DNA of 64,000 nt from Micromonosporaceae bacterium (lineage in GTDB: Bacteria; Actinomycetota; Actinomycetes; Mycobacteriales; Micromonosporaceae). The DNA is taken from the NCBI GenBank assembly GCA_009377645.1, contig WHTQ01000002.1, forward strand, positions 1 through 64,000, in the 5' to 3' direction. A program made the translations under genes and the position numbers. The notes under the pieces are model-generated. The model made no database searches. It was not told where the DNA came from and saw only the letters and a list, made by a program, of their open reading frames with translations. How positions within the stretch are numbered: position 1 is the stretch's first letter; each line of letters begins with the position of its first letter. Shown here in pieces: positions 43,870-52,354 of the stretch.

Positions 43870-44835
43870 TCAGCCGCGCAGCGCGCGCATCGCCTGGTAG
43901 CTGCGGTCCGCGGCGCCCAGCGACCCGCCCAGCTCGTCCGGCGTGTCCGGGGCGTTGTCCTGCTCCCAGAGCGAGAAGCGCTGGCCCGGCCGGCCGACCT
44001 CCCGGTAGAACGCGGCGTAGTCGATGTCGCCGGCGCCGAACTCCACGAAGTCGAACCCATTGGGTAGGTCCTCGCGGCGCTCGCCGTCCTTGGCGTGCAG
44101 CAGTGGGAACCGGTGCTGGTTGGTTCGGACAAAGTCGGCCGGGTCGAACCCGGGGGCGATGTGCTGACCGACGAAGGCCCAGAACACGTCCAGCTCGAAG
44201 AAGACCAGGTCGGGGTCGGTCTCGGCCAGCAGCACGTCGTAGAGCCGCACGTCCGGCGCGTCGGCCGCGAACCGGAACTCGTTCTGGTGGTTGTGCTGGT
44301 ACCACTTCAGGCCGCGACTGCGCGCCTCGACGCCGAAGCCGTTGAACTCCTCGGCCGCGGCCTGGTAGCCGGCCACCGTCCGGTTGTCCGGTGTCACCGG
44401 CTCGTTGGCGGTCCCGATGTACGGCAGCCCGAGGATCTCGGCCTGGTCGAGCTCCTGCTGCAGGTTGGTGCGGAAGGCGTTCAGGCCGCGATGGGCGCCG
44501 ATGCCCTGCAGACCGTGGTCGTCGAGCAGCGTTCGCAGCTGTGGGATGGTCAGGCCGGGCTCGGCCGGCGAGTTGTAGTCGAAGAACTCGAAGTACCGGT
44601 AGCCGACCCGGGACAGCTCCGCGAAGACCACGCGGAAGCCCAGCTCGGAGACCGCGTCCCGGATGCTCCACTGCTGGATGCCGATCTTCCCCGGTGGGAT
44701 CAGATGCCCCCTGGCGGGCCTGCCGGACCCGGCGGTCACCGGCTGACCGGTGCCGGCCAGGGTGGCCGCGCTGACCGCGACCGTGGCACCGGCCGCCCGG
44801 AGCAGTCCCCGGCGGCTGAGGTTTGGGAGGTTCAT
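43870..44835 (-). CDS. Tat-exported sugar phosphate isomerase/epimerase-like protein
   Basis: 321 residues. Twin-arginine signal (NLSRRGLLRAAGATVAVSAA), then a xylose-isomerase-like barrel (IQQWSIRDAVSELGFRVVFA, KWYQHNHQNEFRF, VFFELDVFWAFVG, FPLLHAKDGER). The metal ligands Glu, Asp, His and a further Asp/Glu seem present. Export of this fold is common in soil bacteria with secreted sugar dehydrogenases. Substrate unknown. Confidence 0.85.
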   Translation of the reverse strand: MNLPNLSRRGLLRAAGATVAVSAATLAGTGQPVTAGSGRPARGHLIPPGKIGIQQWSIRDAVSELGFRVVFAELSRVGYRYFEFFDYNSPAEPGLTIPQLRTLLDDHGLQGIGAHRGLNAFRTNLQQELDQAEILGLPYIGTANEPVTPDNRTVAGYQAAAEEFNGFGVEARSRGLKWYQHNHQNEFRFAADAPDVRLYDVLLAETDPDLVFFELDVFWAFVGQHIAPGFDPADFVRTNQHRFPLLHAKDGERREDLPNGFDFVEFGAGDIDYAAFYREVGRPGQRFSLWEQDNAPDTPDELGGSLGAADRSYQAMRALRG

Positions 44836-45047
44836 GACGGCTCCTTGGTCGAGGGGTTCCACAGGAGGTCAGATGGCTGGCACGGCACGCAGTGTGTCGC
44901 GCCGGTCACATGGTTCTGTCGCCGACTCTAGGAGCTTCCGTTCCGGATGTCCAGATCTAGCTACGCTCGAAACCTATCTTCTCGATGATCGAGCAGAAGT
45001 TCGCTCCGTAACGCCCAGGAATGTCGTAACTACCCGGACCGCCGCCG

Positions 45048-45872
45048 TCAGCCCAGCAGCAGCCGGGCCATCCGGCGAGCGGCCACCGCCAGGCCGAGCA
45101 CCACCGCCGCCAACAGGTATGCCAGGTGCCAGAGGTGCCCCCAGCCGACCGTGCCGGTGGTGATCGACCGGATCAGCTCCACCCCGTGGTAGAGCGGGCT
45201 GACCTGCACCAGCACCTGCATCGCCACCGGATAGCTCGCCACCGGCACGAACGTGCCCGAGAACAGGAACACCGCGAACTGCACGATGCCCACGTAGTCG
45301 AAGTCCTGCCAGCTGCGCATCAGGGTCGCGAACGCCATCCCCAGCGCGCCGAACGCGAACCCGACCAGCAGCGCCGCCGGAAACGCGGCCAGCGCCCGCA
45401 CCGGGCTGGTCACATCCAGCACCACCATCACCACCAGGAACGCCCCGGTATACATCGCGCCGCGCAGCATCGCCCAGCCCAGCTCCCCGAACGCGATCTC
45501 GACCGGGGTGACCGGCGTGTTCAGCACCGAGTCGTAGAGCTTCGCGAACTTCATCTTGGCGAAGAAGTTCATGGTCGACTCGGCGATCGCGCCGTTCATC
45601 GCGGCGGCGGCCAGCAGCGCCGGGGCCAGGAAGGTCAGATAGGGCACCACCCGGCCGTCGGGCAGCTCCATGTCCCCCACCAGCGCGCCCACCCCCCAGC
45701 CGATCGCGAGCAGGTAGAGCAGCGGCTCGGCGAACCCGGAGACCACCAGCCACCAGTACGTGCCGCCGGTGCGGAACGCGACCAGGTTGCGCTCGGTCAC
45801 CGCGGCAGCCCGGCGCGCCCGCAGCTCGTCGCCGGCCAGCACCCGGGCCACCGCCGTCGTCACCATGATCAT
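45048..45872 (-). CDS. ABC-2 type transporter permease (second)
   Basis: 274 residues, six helices (WWLVVSGFAEPLLYLLAIGW, VPYLTFLAPALLAAAAMNGA, GIVQFAVFLFSGTFVPVAS). NodJ/ABC-2 membrane family. Starts eight bases after the stop of the other permease. Together with the ATPase and first permease it forms an exporter of unknown substrate, often a polysaccharide, lipid or drug. Confidence 0.88.
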   Translation of the reverse strand: MIMVTTAVARVLAGDELRARRAAAVTERNLVAFRTGGTYWWLVVSGFAEPLLYLLAIGWGVGALVGDMELPDGRVVPYLTFLAPALLAAAAMNGAIAESTMNFFAKMKFAKLYDSVLNTPVTPVEIAFGELGWAMLRGAMYTGAFLVVMVVLDVTSPVRALAAFPAALLVGFAFGALGMAFATLMRSWQDFDYVGIVQFAVFLFSGTFVPVASYPVAMQVLVQVSPLYHGVELIRSITTGTVGWGHLWHLAYLLAAVVLGLAVAARRMARLLLG

Positions 45873-45880
45873 CGACCGCC

Positions 45881-46645
45881 CTATGTCGCAAGCCGCCGCC
45901 GGAACCGGGCCATCGCCAGGACGAACCCGACCCCGACCCAGAGCCCGAGGTATCCGAGATGGACCGGCACCGGCCAGGCGGTGCCGATCCCGAGCACGGC
46001 CGCGCGGCACAGCTCGACGCCGTGCCACAGCGGCAGCGCGTACGCCAGCGGGCGCAGCAGCTCCGGCAGCTGCCCGACCGGGAAGAACACCCCGGAGAAC
46101 AGCACCATCGGCAGCAGCGCGAACCGGAACATCACCGCCTGCAGGTTGGCGCTCTCGATGGTGGCCGAGAACGCGAACATCGGCGCCGCCACCGCCAGCC
46201 CGACCAGCACCGCCACCAGCGGAGCCAGCCCCGCCCAGGCCGACGTCACCGCCCCGAACGGGATCATCACCAGCAGGAAGGCGGCGGCCGCGACCGCGAT
46301 CCGGAACCCGATGTAGCCGAGCTGGCCGGCGATCATGTCGCCCACCCGGAGCGGGGTGGCGGCCATGCCGTAGTAGATCCGCTGCCACTTGAAGTTGCCC
46401 AGCACCGGGAAGCTCGACTCGATCATCGCGATCTGCACGCCGGTGAAGGCCACCAGACCGGCCCCGATGAACTGCTGGTAGGGCAGGTCGAGGCCGCCCC
46501 CGCGGTCGACGTACTCCCCGACCGCCAGCCCCATCCCGAGGAAGAACAGCACCGGCATCACGAACGAGCTGAACACCGTGCCGCGCCAGAACCGCCGGTA
46601 GCCCACCAGCTGGTACTCCAGCACCGCGACGCTCGGATGCGCCAT
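45881..46645 (-). CDS. ABC-2 type transporter permease (first)
   Basis: 254 residues, ATG overlapping the ATPase stop (TGATG). Helices include TVFSSFVMPVLFFLGMGLAV, QQFIGAGLVAFTGVQIAMIE, LLPMVLFSGVFFPVGQLPEL. Similar in topology to the second permease (ABC-2 family), so the exporter has a heterodimeric membrane part. Confidence 0.88.
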   Translation of the reverse strand: MAHPSVAVLEYQLVGYRRFWRGTVFSSFVMPVLFFLGMGLAVGEYVDRGGGLDLPYQQFIGAGLVAFTGVQIAMIESSFPVLGNFKWQRIYYGMAATPLRVGDMIAGQLGYIGFRIAVAAAAFLLVMIPFGAVTSAWAGLAPLVAVLVGLAVAAPMFAFSATIESANLQAVMFRFALLPMVLFSGVFFPVGQLPELLRPLAYALPLWHGVELCRAAVLGIGTAWPVPVHLGYLGLWVGVGFVLAMARFRRRLAT

Positions 46646-47592
46646 CAGCCGGTCTCGACCAGAGTCCGGCCGGTCAGGTGCAGGAACACGTCCTCCAGGC
46701 TGGCCCGGCGCACCAGCACACCGGACGGGGACAGGTTGCGCGCATACACCTCGGCGGCGGCTGCGTCGCCATCGTCCGCGTACAGCAGGATCCGGTCCGG
46801 CAGCAGCTCCAGCCGCTCCCCGATCCCGGCCAGCTTGTCCGCGAACGGCTCCAGCGCCGTCACGCCGAACCGAAGCTCCACCACCTCCCGGGTAGCGTGC
46901 TGCTCGATCAGCTCCCGGGGCGAACCCTCGGCCGCGATCCGCCCGCCGTCCATCACCACCAGCCGGTCGCACAGCTGCTCGGCCTCGTCCATGTAGTGGG
47001 TGGTGAGCACCAGCGTGGTCCCCTGCCGCTTGAGCCGAAACAGCCGCTCCCACACCAGGTGCCGGGCCTGCGGGTCGAGCCCGGTGGTCGGCTCGTCGAG
47101 CAGGACGATGTCGGGCTCGTTCACCAGCGACCGGGCGATCGTCAGCCGGCGCCGCATCCCGCCGGACAGTTGGTCGACCTTGCTGCCGGCCCGGTCCGCC
47201 AGCTGCACGAACTCCAGTAGCTGGTCGGCCCGCCGCCGGGCGGTGGCCCGCGGGATCCCGAAGTAGCGCGCGTAGGTGGTCAGGTTCTCCCGGGCGGTCA
47301 GCTCAATGTCGAGGTTGTCCTCCTGCGGGCACACGCCGAGCCGGGCCCGGATCGCCGGCCCCTGCCGGAGCGGGTCCATCCCCAGGATGGCCAGCTCGCC
47401 ACCGGTGGGCGCGGACACGCAGCCGATCATCCGCATGGTGGAGCTCTTGCCGGCCCCGTTCGGCCCGAGGAAGCCGAACGCCTCGCCCTTGCGAACCTCC
47501 ACGTCGATGCCGTCCACCGCCGTGAACTCGCCGAACCGCTTGACCAGCCCACGCGCCCGGATCAGCGCCTCGCCCCCGTCCATGACCACCAC
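46645..47592 (-). CDS. ABC-2 exporter ATPase
   Basis: About 312-315 residues (ATG 47583 or GTG 47592). Walker A LGPNGAGKSS, Q-loop VCPQEDNLD, signature QLSGGMRRRLTIARSL, Walker B IVLLDEPTTGLDPQ, H-loop LTTHYMDEAEQL. The C-terminal 80 residues form a NodI/DrrA-like extension. Drives the two permeases that follow. Confidence 0.92.
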   Translation of the reverse strand: MVVMDGGEALIRARGLVKRFGEFTAVDGIDVEVRKGEAFGFLGPNGAGKSSTMRMIGCVSAPTGGELAILGMDPLRQGPAIRARLGVCPQEDNLDIELTARENLTTYARYFGIPRATARRRADQLLEFVQLADRAGSKVDQLSGGMRRRLTIARSLVNEPDIVLLDEPTTGLDPQARHLVWERLFRLKRQGTTLVLTTHYMDEAEQLCDRLVVMDGGRIAAEGSPRELIEQHATREVVELRFGVTALEPFADKLAGIGERLELLPDRILLYADDGDAAAAEVYARNLSPSGVLVRRASLEDVFLHLTGRTLVETG

Positions 47593-47696
47593 CCTGCTAC
47601 CTCACGCGCGCTTCATGTCAAGCTCCGGGTGACAGTAACCCGGGGGTACGACAGGCACCCAGGGGTTTTCCGGACCGGACACCGGTACCCAGGTGC

Positions 47697-48036
47697 CTAC
47701 CCGCCGGCGCCGGGGGTGGGCAGCTCGCGGAGCACGGCTTCGAGGCCAGCCGCGGTCTCGGCACGATCGCCCTGGCTGACCTCAACCCCCTCCGCCCGGA
47801 GCAGGTCGTGAGCTGCCCAGATCTCCAGCCCGAGCGCCCGCGCGAACTCGCGGAGAGTCACCCGGCCGCTCCGGTACGCCTTTCAGCGCGTCCCGCTTAC
47901 GCAGCTCGCGGAGTGCGAAGTCGACGAGCTGTCGCAATGCCGTGGACCGGTCCTCGTAGTGGTCCCTGGCGTACGCGTCGAGCCTGCCGAGCAGGTCTTC
48001 GTCCATCGTGGCGTTCAGCCGGACCGCGTTACTCAT
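47697..48036 (-). pseudogene. Frameshifted RHH-type antitoxin with UPF0175-like tail
   Basis: ATG 48036 starts MSNAVRLNATMDEDLLGRLD and continues YARDHYEDRSTALRQLVDFA then LRELRKRDALK, a ribbon-helix-helix/CopG-like antitoxin N-terminus. At CTGAAAGGCG (about 47890) one extra G shifts the frame. The +1 frame continues sensibly with AYRSGRVTLREFARALGLEI, WAAHDLLRAEGVEVSQGDRA and stops at 47697. The tail resembles UPF0175-type antitoxins. The interval of 340 bases is 3 x 113 + 1, consistent with a single insertion. No toxin gene is adjacent. Confidence 0.65.
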
Positions 48037-48053
48037 GCCAGCTCCTCCTGCGG

Positions 48054-48572
48054 TCAGCCGGCCGGGTCCTGGGCGGCGCGGTGCCCGGCCACCAGCGCGT
48101 CGGTCGCCTCCCGTACCTCCGGCCGGTCCGGGTCGGTGCCCGGGTCGTAGCGCACCGCCCAGGTCAGGCCGTCGGTCCCGGGCACCCGCCGGGCCACCAC
48201 CCGCACCCCGCCACCCGGTACGCGGTGGTGTGACGTGAACGACACGGACCGGGTGACCCGGGTCCGGACCACCTGCGGCAGGTCTCCGGGATCGGGCAGG
48301 TGCACGGTCACCGGCGGCCGGTCCGCGGTGACCGCGTACCCCTCCCGCTGCGCCACCGGCTCCCCCGCGGTGACCGTGAGCGCTCGCCCGGACCACCCGG
48401 CCTGGTGGATCTCGTGCCAGCCGAGCCGCCGGTCGGCACCGGGTAGGAACAACCCGGCGGTGCTCGCCACCACCACGCCACCGGTGTCGGTGCCCGCCCA
48501 GCCGACCACCCGCTCGTCCGGGTTCAGCGGCGGCCGCAGCTCCGCGGGCAGCCGCCGCCGCCTGAAGATCAC
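48054..48572 (-). CDS. Conserved hypothetical protein downstream of dnaG
   Basis: 172 residues, GTG one base after the dnaG stop. Beta-rich (DERVVGWAGTDTGGVVVAST, AGLFLPGADRRLGWHEIHQA, GWSG) followed by a helical C-terminus (EVREATDALVAGHRAAQDP), looking like a PH-like domain. Likely a conserved actinobacterial dnaG neighbour. Function unknown. Confidence 0.75.
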   Translation of the reverse strand: MIFRRRRLPAELRPPLNPDERVVGWAGTDTGGVVVASTAGLFLPGADRRLGWHEIHQAGWSGRALTVTAGEPVAQREGYAVTADRPPVTVHLPDPGDLPQVVRTRVTRSVSFTSHHRVPGGGVRVVARRVPGTDGLTWAVRYDPGTDPDRPEVREATDALVAGHRAAQDPAG

Positions 48573-48573
48573 C

Positions 48574-51402
48574 TCAGAGCCCTCCAGTGGCCCGCTCGCG
48601 CAGCGCCCGGGCGTGCTGCTCCAGCGAGAACAGGTCGGCGGCCAGCGACAGGTAGGTCGCCTTGTCGGTCACCGGGTTGACCCGCTGCACCTTCGACTTC
48701 AGCTCCGCCACCCGCGCGTCGACCGTGACCAGCTCCAGTTTGGCAAGGGTTACCCCCAGGTAGTGCGGGTCCGGGTCGCCGTCGCGCCGCAGCGGCTCCA
48801 CCGCCAGCTCGTTGACCAGCGCGCTGGCGCCCAGGTCGACACAGGCGTCGCGTACCCGCTGCACCCACACCGGGCCGGAGGTGGCGCTGGCGCACCCACC
48901 CGCCTCCTCGATCGCGGTCCGGATCGCGGCATGCAGCGGGTGATGGTAGGCCGCCACGCCGAGCGCGTCGAACACCGGACCGGCCAGCACCGGCTCCTGC
49001 AGCGCCAGCTTGAGCGCCTCCCGCTCGACCAGCGTGGCCGGGTTGACCGTACCGGGGCGGGGGCGCGGCGGGGGCGGCGGCTCGGCGCCTCGGGCCGCCG
49101 CGGTGGCGACCGCCCGCAGCACCTGCTCGACCGGCAGCCCCAGGTCGCCGGCGAGTGCCCGGGCGAACTCCGGCCGCTTCTCCCGGTCCTTCACTTTCGC
49201 CACCAGCGGCGCCGCCCGCCGCATCGCCTCCACCCTGCCGTCCACAGTGTCCAGGTCGTAGCGCGAGATCACCTGCCGGAGCGCGAAGTTGACCAGCGGC
49301 TCCCGGCGCGCCACCAGGTCGCGTACCGCCGCGTCGCCCTTGCTCAGCCGCAGCTCGCACGGGTCCTGGTTGTCCGGGCTGACCGCGATGAAGGTACGCC
49401 CGACGAACCGCTGGTCGGACTCGAACGCGCGCAGCGCCGCCTTCTGCCCGGCCGCGTCCCCGTCGAAGGTGAAGATGATCTCGCCGGTGAACGCGTCGGT
49501 GTCCATCAGCAGCCGGCGCAGCACCCCCACGTGGTCGGTCCCGAACGCGGTGCCGCAGGTCGCCACCGCGGTCGGCACGCCGGCCAGGTGGCAGGCCATC
49601 ACGTCGGTGTAGCCCTCCACGATCACCGCCCGGCCCTGCCGGGCGATCTCCCGCTTGGCCTGGTCGATGCCGTAGAGCACGTGCGACTTCTTGTAGAGCG
49701 GGGTCTCCGGCGTGTTCAGGTACTTCGGACCGTCCTCGTCCTCGCGCAGCTTGCGGGCACCGAACCCGATCACGTCACCGGAGATGTCCCGGATCGGCCA
49801 CAGCAGCCGCCCCCGGAACCGGTCGATCCGGGAACCGGACCTCGCCTCCCGGGACAGCCCGGCGGTGATCAGCTCCTGGTCGGTGAACCCGCGCTGCCGC
49901 AGGTGCCGGGTCAGCGCGTCCCAGCTCTCCGGCGCGAAGCCGCAACCGTACCGCTGGGCCGCGTCCCGGTCGAAGCCCCGCTGGGCCAGGAACTCCCGCG
50001 CGCCCCGGGCGGCCGGGGTGAGCAGCTGCTCGGCGTAGAACTCGGCGGCGGCGGCGTGCCCGGCGACCAGCCGCTGCCGCTGCCCCTGTCCGGTGCGGGT
50101 GGGCGCCGGGCCGGCCTCCAGGTAGCGCAGCTGCACCCCGGCCCGGCTGGCCAGGTGCTCGACCGCCTCCACGAAGGTCAGGTGGCCGGCGTCCATGGCG
50201 AACGTGATCGCGTCGCCGCCTTTCCCACAGCCGTGGCAGTTGCCGGTGAGGATGTTGTCCTCCAGCACGAACGCGTGCGTGCCCGGAACCACCGGGCAGA
50301 AAACCTCCTCGACCTCGCCCAGATCCTCGATCGCCTCGACGCTCCACCCCCGCCGCTCGAACGACTTCTGATGGCCGAGGAACCTTCGCTGGTGCTCTGA
50401 GATAAGGAAGAACCCCTCTGGCAGATCCGATCCCATAAACGTCAACCGGTACACCGGCGTGGTGTAGCCGTGCTCGCCATTCGGCCGCTGGTAGTCGGCG
50501 AACCCGGTCCGGATATACTCGCGGATTCCGTAGGTACCGACGCCGATCCGCGTGCACAACGCCCGGACGTACTCGAGGTGCTCACGACGTGACGAGTTGA
50601 GCGAGATGCACCCGTCCGCGGCGACGTCGCCGTCAGCGGCGAAGTAGCCCGCCAACCAGCCGAGCAGATATGACTGCGACTCGTTCAAGGACGGCAGGTC
50701 GGTCTTGAAGTACGCGGGGAGATCGGCGACGATCACGGCGTCAGACCTGCTGTAGGTATGGTTGAGCGGGAACCATTTCAACAGCTCGGTGTCCTTGGTT
50801 CCGTAGAGCATCGCCTGGCTTCCGCGGTTGGCCAGGGTGCCGTCACCGAACACGATGCCCCGCGCGATCCCGAACGGTGACAGCCGGATCTCATGACCGC
50901 CATCGCGCGTTGTCAGCGACCGAGGAAACACAGACGCCAGCCGGTGGCCCGGCCGCAGCTGCTCGGTGGTTCGTTCCACCAAACGCTTGCGACCACCGCC
51001 GCCGCGGGCGAACCACCGGTGGTTGGCCGTGGTACGGATCGTCTTCTTCAGCCCGTTCCGGGTCAGCTGAAGCCGCACTACCGGCTGCTCGCCGAAGGAG
51101 TAGAACGGGGCGTCCACCCATCTGCCACCCGTCGTCATCACCCGGTGAGTTCCGCCAGCGAGTGAGCGGATCTCCCGTACGCCAGCCTCGGTGATCACCC
51201 GAGTGTCTCCGGCAAGACAGAACCACACATTCTTGTCGATGCGTACGGTGAACGACGGGGTCTTCTCGTCGTGGAACGGGCACAGCCCCTTCATGGTCTG
51301 CGCGCCGCCCGGTTTCAGGGTCACCTGCTCCGAGACCACGTCGACGATCGAGGTGCGCTCGCGTACCTGCGCGATGTCCTCGTCCCGGATCCGTCCGGCC
51401 AC
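48574..51402 (-). CDS. dnaG: DNA primase DnaG containing an intein
   Basis: 942 residues as encoded, 615 after removal of the intein (residues 62-388). The N-terminal CHC2 zinc-binding domain is GLCPFHDEKTPSF ... VWF/CHGCGKGGD, interrupted exactly before the first Cys of the second zinc pair. The Toprim core has VIVEGYTDVMACHLAGV (Glu), then IIFTFDGDAAGQKAALRAFE (Asp-x-Asp). A linker and the DnaB-interacting C-domain follow. Primase makes the RNA primers for replication. The gene is essential, so splicing must work or the host is dependent on a residual mechanism. Starts beside a PfkB gene on the other strand. Confidence 0.95.
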   Translation of the reverse strand: MAGRIRDEDIAQVRERTSIVDVVSEQVTLKPGGAQTMKGLCPFHDEKTPSFTVRIDKNVWFCLAGDTRVITEAGVREIRSLAGGTHRVMTTGGRWVDAPFYSFGEQPVVRLQLTRNGLKKTIRTTANHRWFARGGGGRKRLVERTTEQLRPGHRLASVFPRSLTTRDGGHEIRLSPFGIARGIVFGDGTLANRGSQAMLYGTKDTELLKWFPLNHTYSRSDAVIVADLPAYFKTDLPSLNESQSYLLGWLAGYFAADGDVAADGCISLNSSRREHLEYVRALCTRIGVGTYGIREYIRTGFADYQRPNGEHGYTTPVYRLTFMGSDLPEGFFLISEHQRRFLGHQKSFERRGWSVEAIEDLGEVEEVFCPVVPGTHAFVLEDNILTGNCHGCGKGGDAITFAMDAGHLTFVEAVEHLASRAGVQLRYLEAGPAPTRTGQGQRQRLVAGHAAAAEFYAEQLLTPAARGAREFLAQRGFDRDAAQRYGCGFAPESWDALTRHLRQRGFTDQELITAGLSREARSGSRIDRFRGRLLWPIRDISGDVIGFGARKLREDEDGPKYLNTPETPLYKKSHVLYGIDQAKREIARQGRAVIVEGYTDVMACHLAGVPTAVATCGTAFGTDHVGVLRRLLMDTDAFTGEIIFTFDGDAAGQKAALRAFESDQRFVGRTFIAVSPDNQDPCELRLSKGDAAVRDLVARREPLVNFALRQVISRYDLDTVDGRVEAMRRAAPLVAKVKDREKRPEFARALAGDLGLPVEQVLRAVATAAARGAEPPPPPRPRPGTVNPATLVEREALKLALQEPVLAGPVFDALGVAAYHHPLHAAIRTAIEEAGGCASATSGPVWVQRVRDACVDLGASALVNELAVEPLRRDGDPDPHYLGVTLAKLELVTVDARVAELKSKVQRVNPVTDKATYLSLAADLFSLEQHARALRERATGGL
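50239..51219 (-). other. DnaG intein with LAGLIDADG homing endonuclease (327 aa)
   Basis: Begins with CLAGDTRVITEAG (block A, Cys1), has TANHRW-type block B (TIRTTANHRWFARG) and ends HAFVLEDNILTGN followed by extein Cys. Two LAGLIDADG-like motifs lie in the middle: GIARGIVFGDGTLA and LLGWLAGYFAADGDV. The penultimate residue is Gly instead of the usual His (LTGN rather than VHN). Insertion point: between Phe61 and the first Cys of the CHGC zinc pair. Confidence 0.92.
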
Positions 51403-51478
51403 CGGCCACCTCCTCGCCGTCCATCTTCCCTCGCCCCGCCGACGGTCCCCGTCCGGGTGGCACCGCTATCGTGCCGGC

Positions 51479-52354
51479 ATGCCGTTCTTGGTGGTGGGCG
51501 AGAGCCTGGTCGACCTGATCGGCGTGCCGCCGACCGCCGTGCCCGGCGGCAGCCCGCTGAACGTGGCGGTCGGGCTGGCCGCCGCCGGACACCGGGTGCG
51601 GCTGGCCAGCGAGCTGGGCGACGACCGGTTCGGCCGGCTGGTACGCGGGCACCTGGCCGGCCACGGCGTGGACCTCGCCGACCTCACCACCGCCGCAGCC
51701 ACCAACCTGGCGGTCGCCCGGCCGGACCCGGACCGCGGGACCGTCGACTACGAGTTCCGGCTGGCCTGGCGGTGGGCCGGGCAGCCGTCCCTGGCCGGCG
51801 TCGACTGCCTGCACATGGGCTCGCTCGGGGCGGTGCTGGAGCCGGGCGCCACCGCCGTCCGCGCCACCGTGGCCGCGGCCCGGGCGGCCGGCGTCCCGGT
51901 CTCGTACGACCCGAACGTGCGGCCGGCGCTGCTGGACCGGGACCCGGACGCGCCGGCCCGGATCGAGGCGCTGGTCGCCGCCGCCGACCTGGTCAAGGTC
52001 AGCAGCGACGACCTGGCCTGGCTGTACCCGGGCACCGGCGACCGGGCCGCCGCCGAACGGTGGACCGGGCGGGGACGGCGGCTGGTGGTGGTCACCCGGG
52101 GCGACCGGGGCGCGGTCGCGTTCCAGGGCGGGTACGCGGTCGAGTGCCGAGCCCCGGCGGTGAGCGTGGTCGACCCGGTCGGCGCCGGGGACGCGTTCAC
52201 CGCCGGGCTGCTGTCCAGCCTGGTCCGGGCCGGCGCGCTGCCGGCACCGGGGCGGGACGCGCTTACCCGCGCGCTGCGGCACGCGGTCGAGGTCGCCGCG
52301 GCCGCCTGCACCCACCGCGGCGCCACCCCACCGCCGGACCCGGGTCTCAGCTGA
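51479..52354 (+). CDS. PfkB-family carbohydrate kinase
   Basis: 291 residues. GGSPLNVAVGLAAAGHRVRL (substrate site) and the second PfkB signature VVDPVGAGDAFTAGLLSSL with catalytic Asp. Fructokinase or KDG-kinase-like enzymes have this form. KDG kinase would complete the uronate pathway suggested by the lyase locus, but the gene is 19 kb away and the specificity cannot be read. The 3' end overlaps the convergent flavoprotein gene by eight bases. Confidence 0.85.
   Translation: MPFLVVGESLVDLIGVPPTAVPGGSPLNVAVGLAAAGHRVRLASELGDDRFGRLVRGHLAGHGVDLADLTTAAATNLAVARPDPDRGTVDYEFRLAWRWAGQPSLAGVDCLHMGSLGAVLEPGATAVRATVAAARAAGVPVSYDPNVRPALLDRDPDAPARIEALVAAADLVKVSSDDLAWLYPGTGDRAAAERWTGRGRRLVVVTRGDRGAVAFQGGYAVECRAPAVSVVDPVGAGDAFTAGLLSSLVRAGALPAPGRDALTRALRHAVEVAAAACTHRGATPPPDPGLS

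Noticed and set aside
44991-45003. Palindrome CTCGATGATCGAG upstream of the Tat-isomerase gene
   Set aside because: Short and isolated, more than 150 bases from the start; chance in GC-rich DNA is likely.
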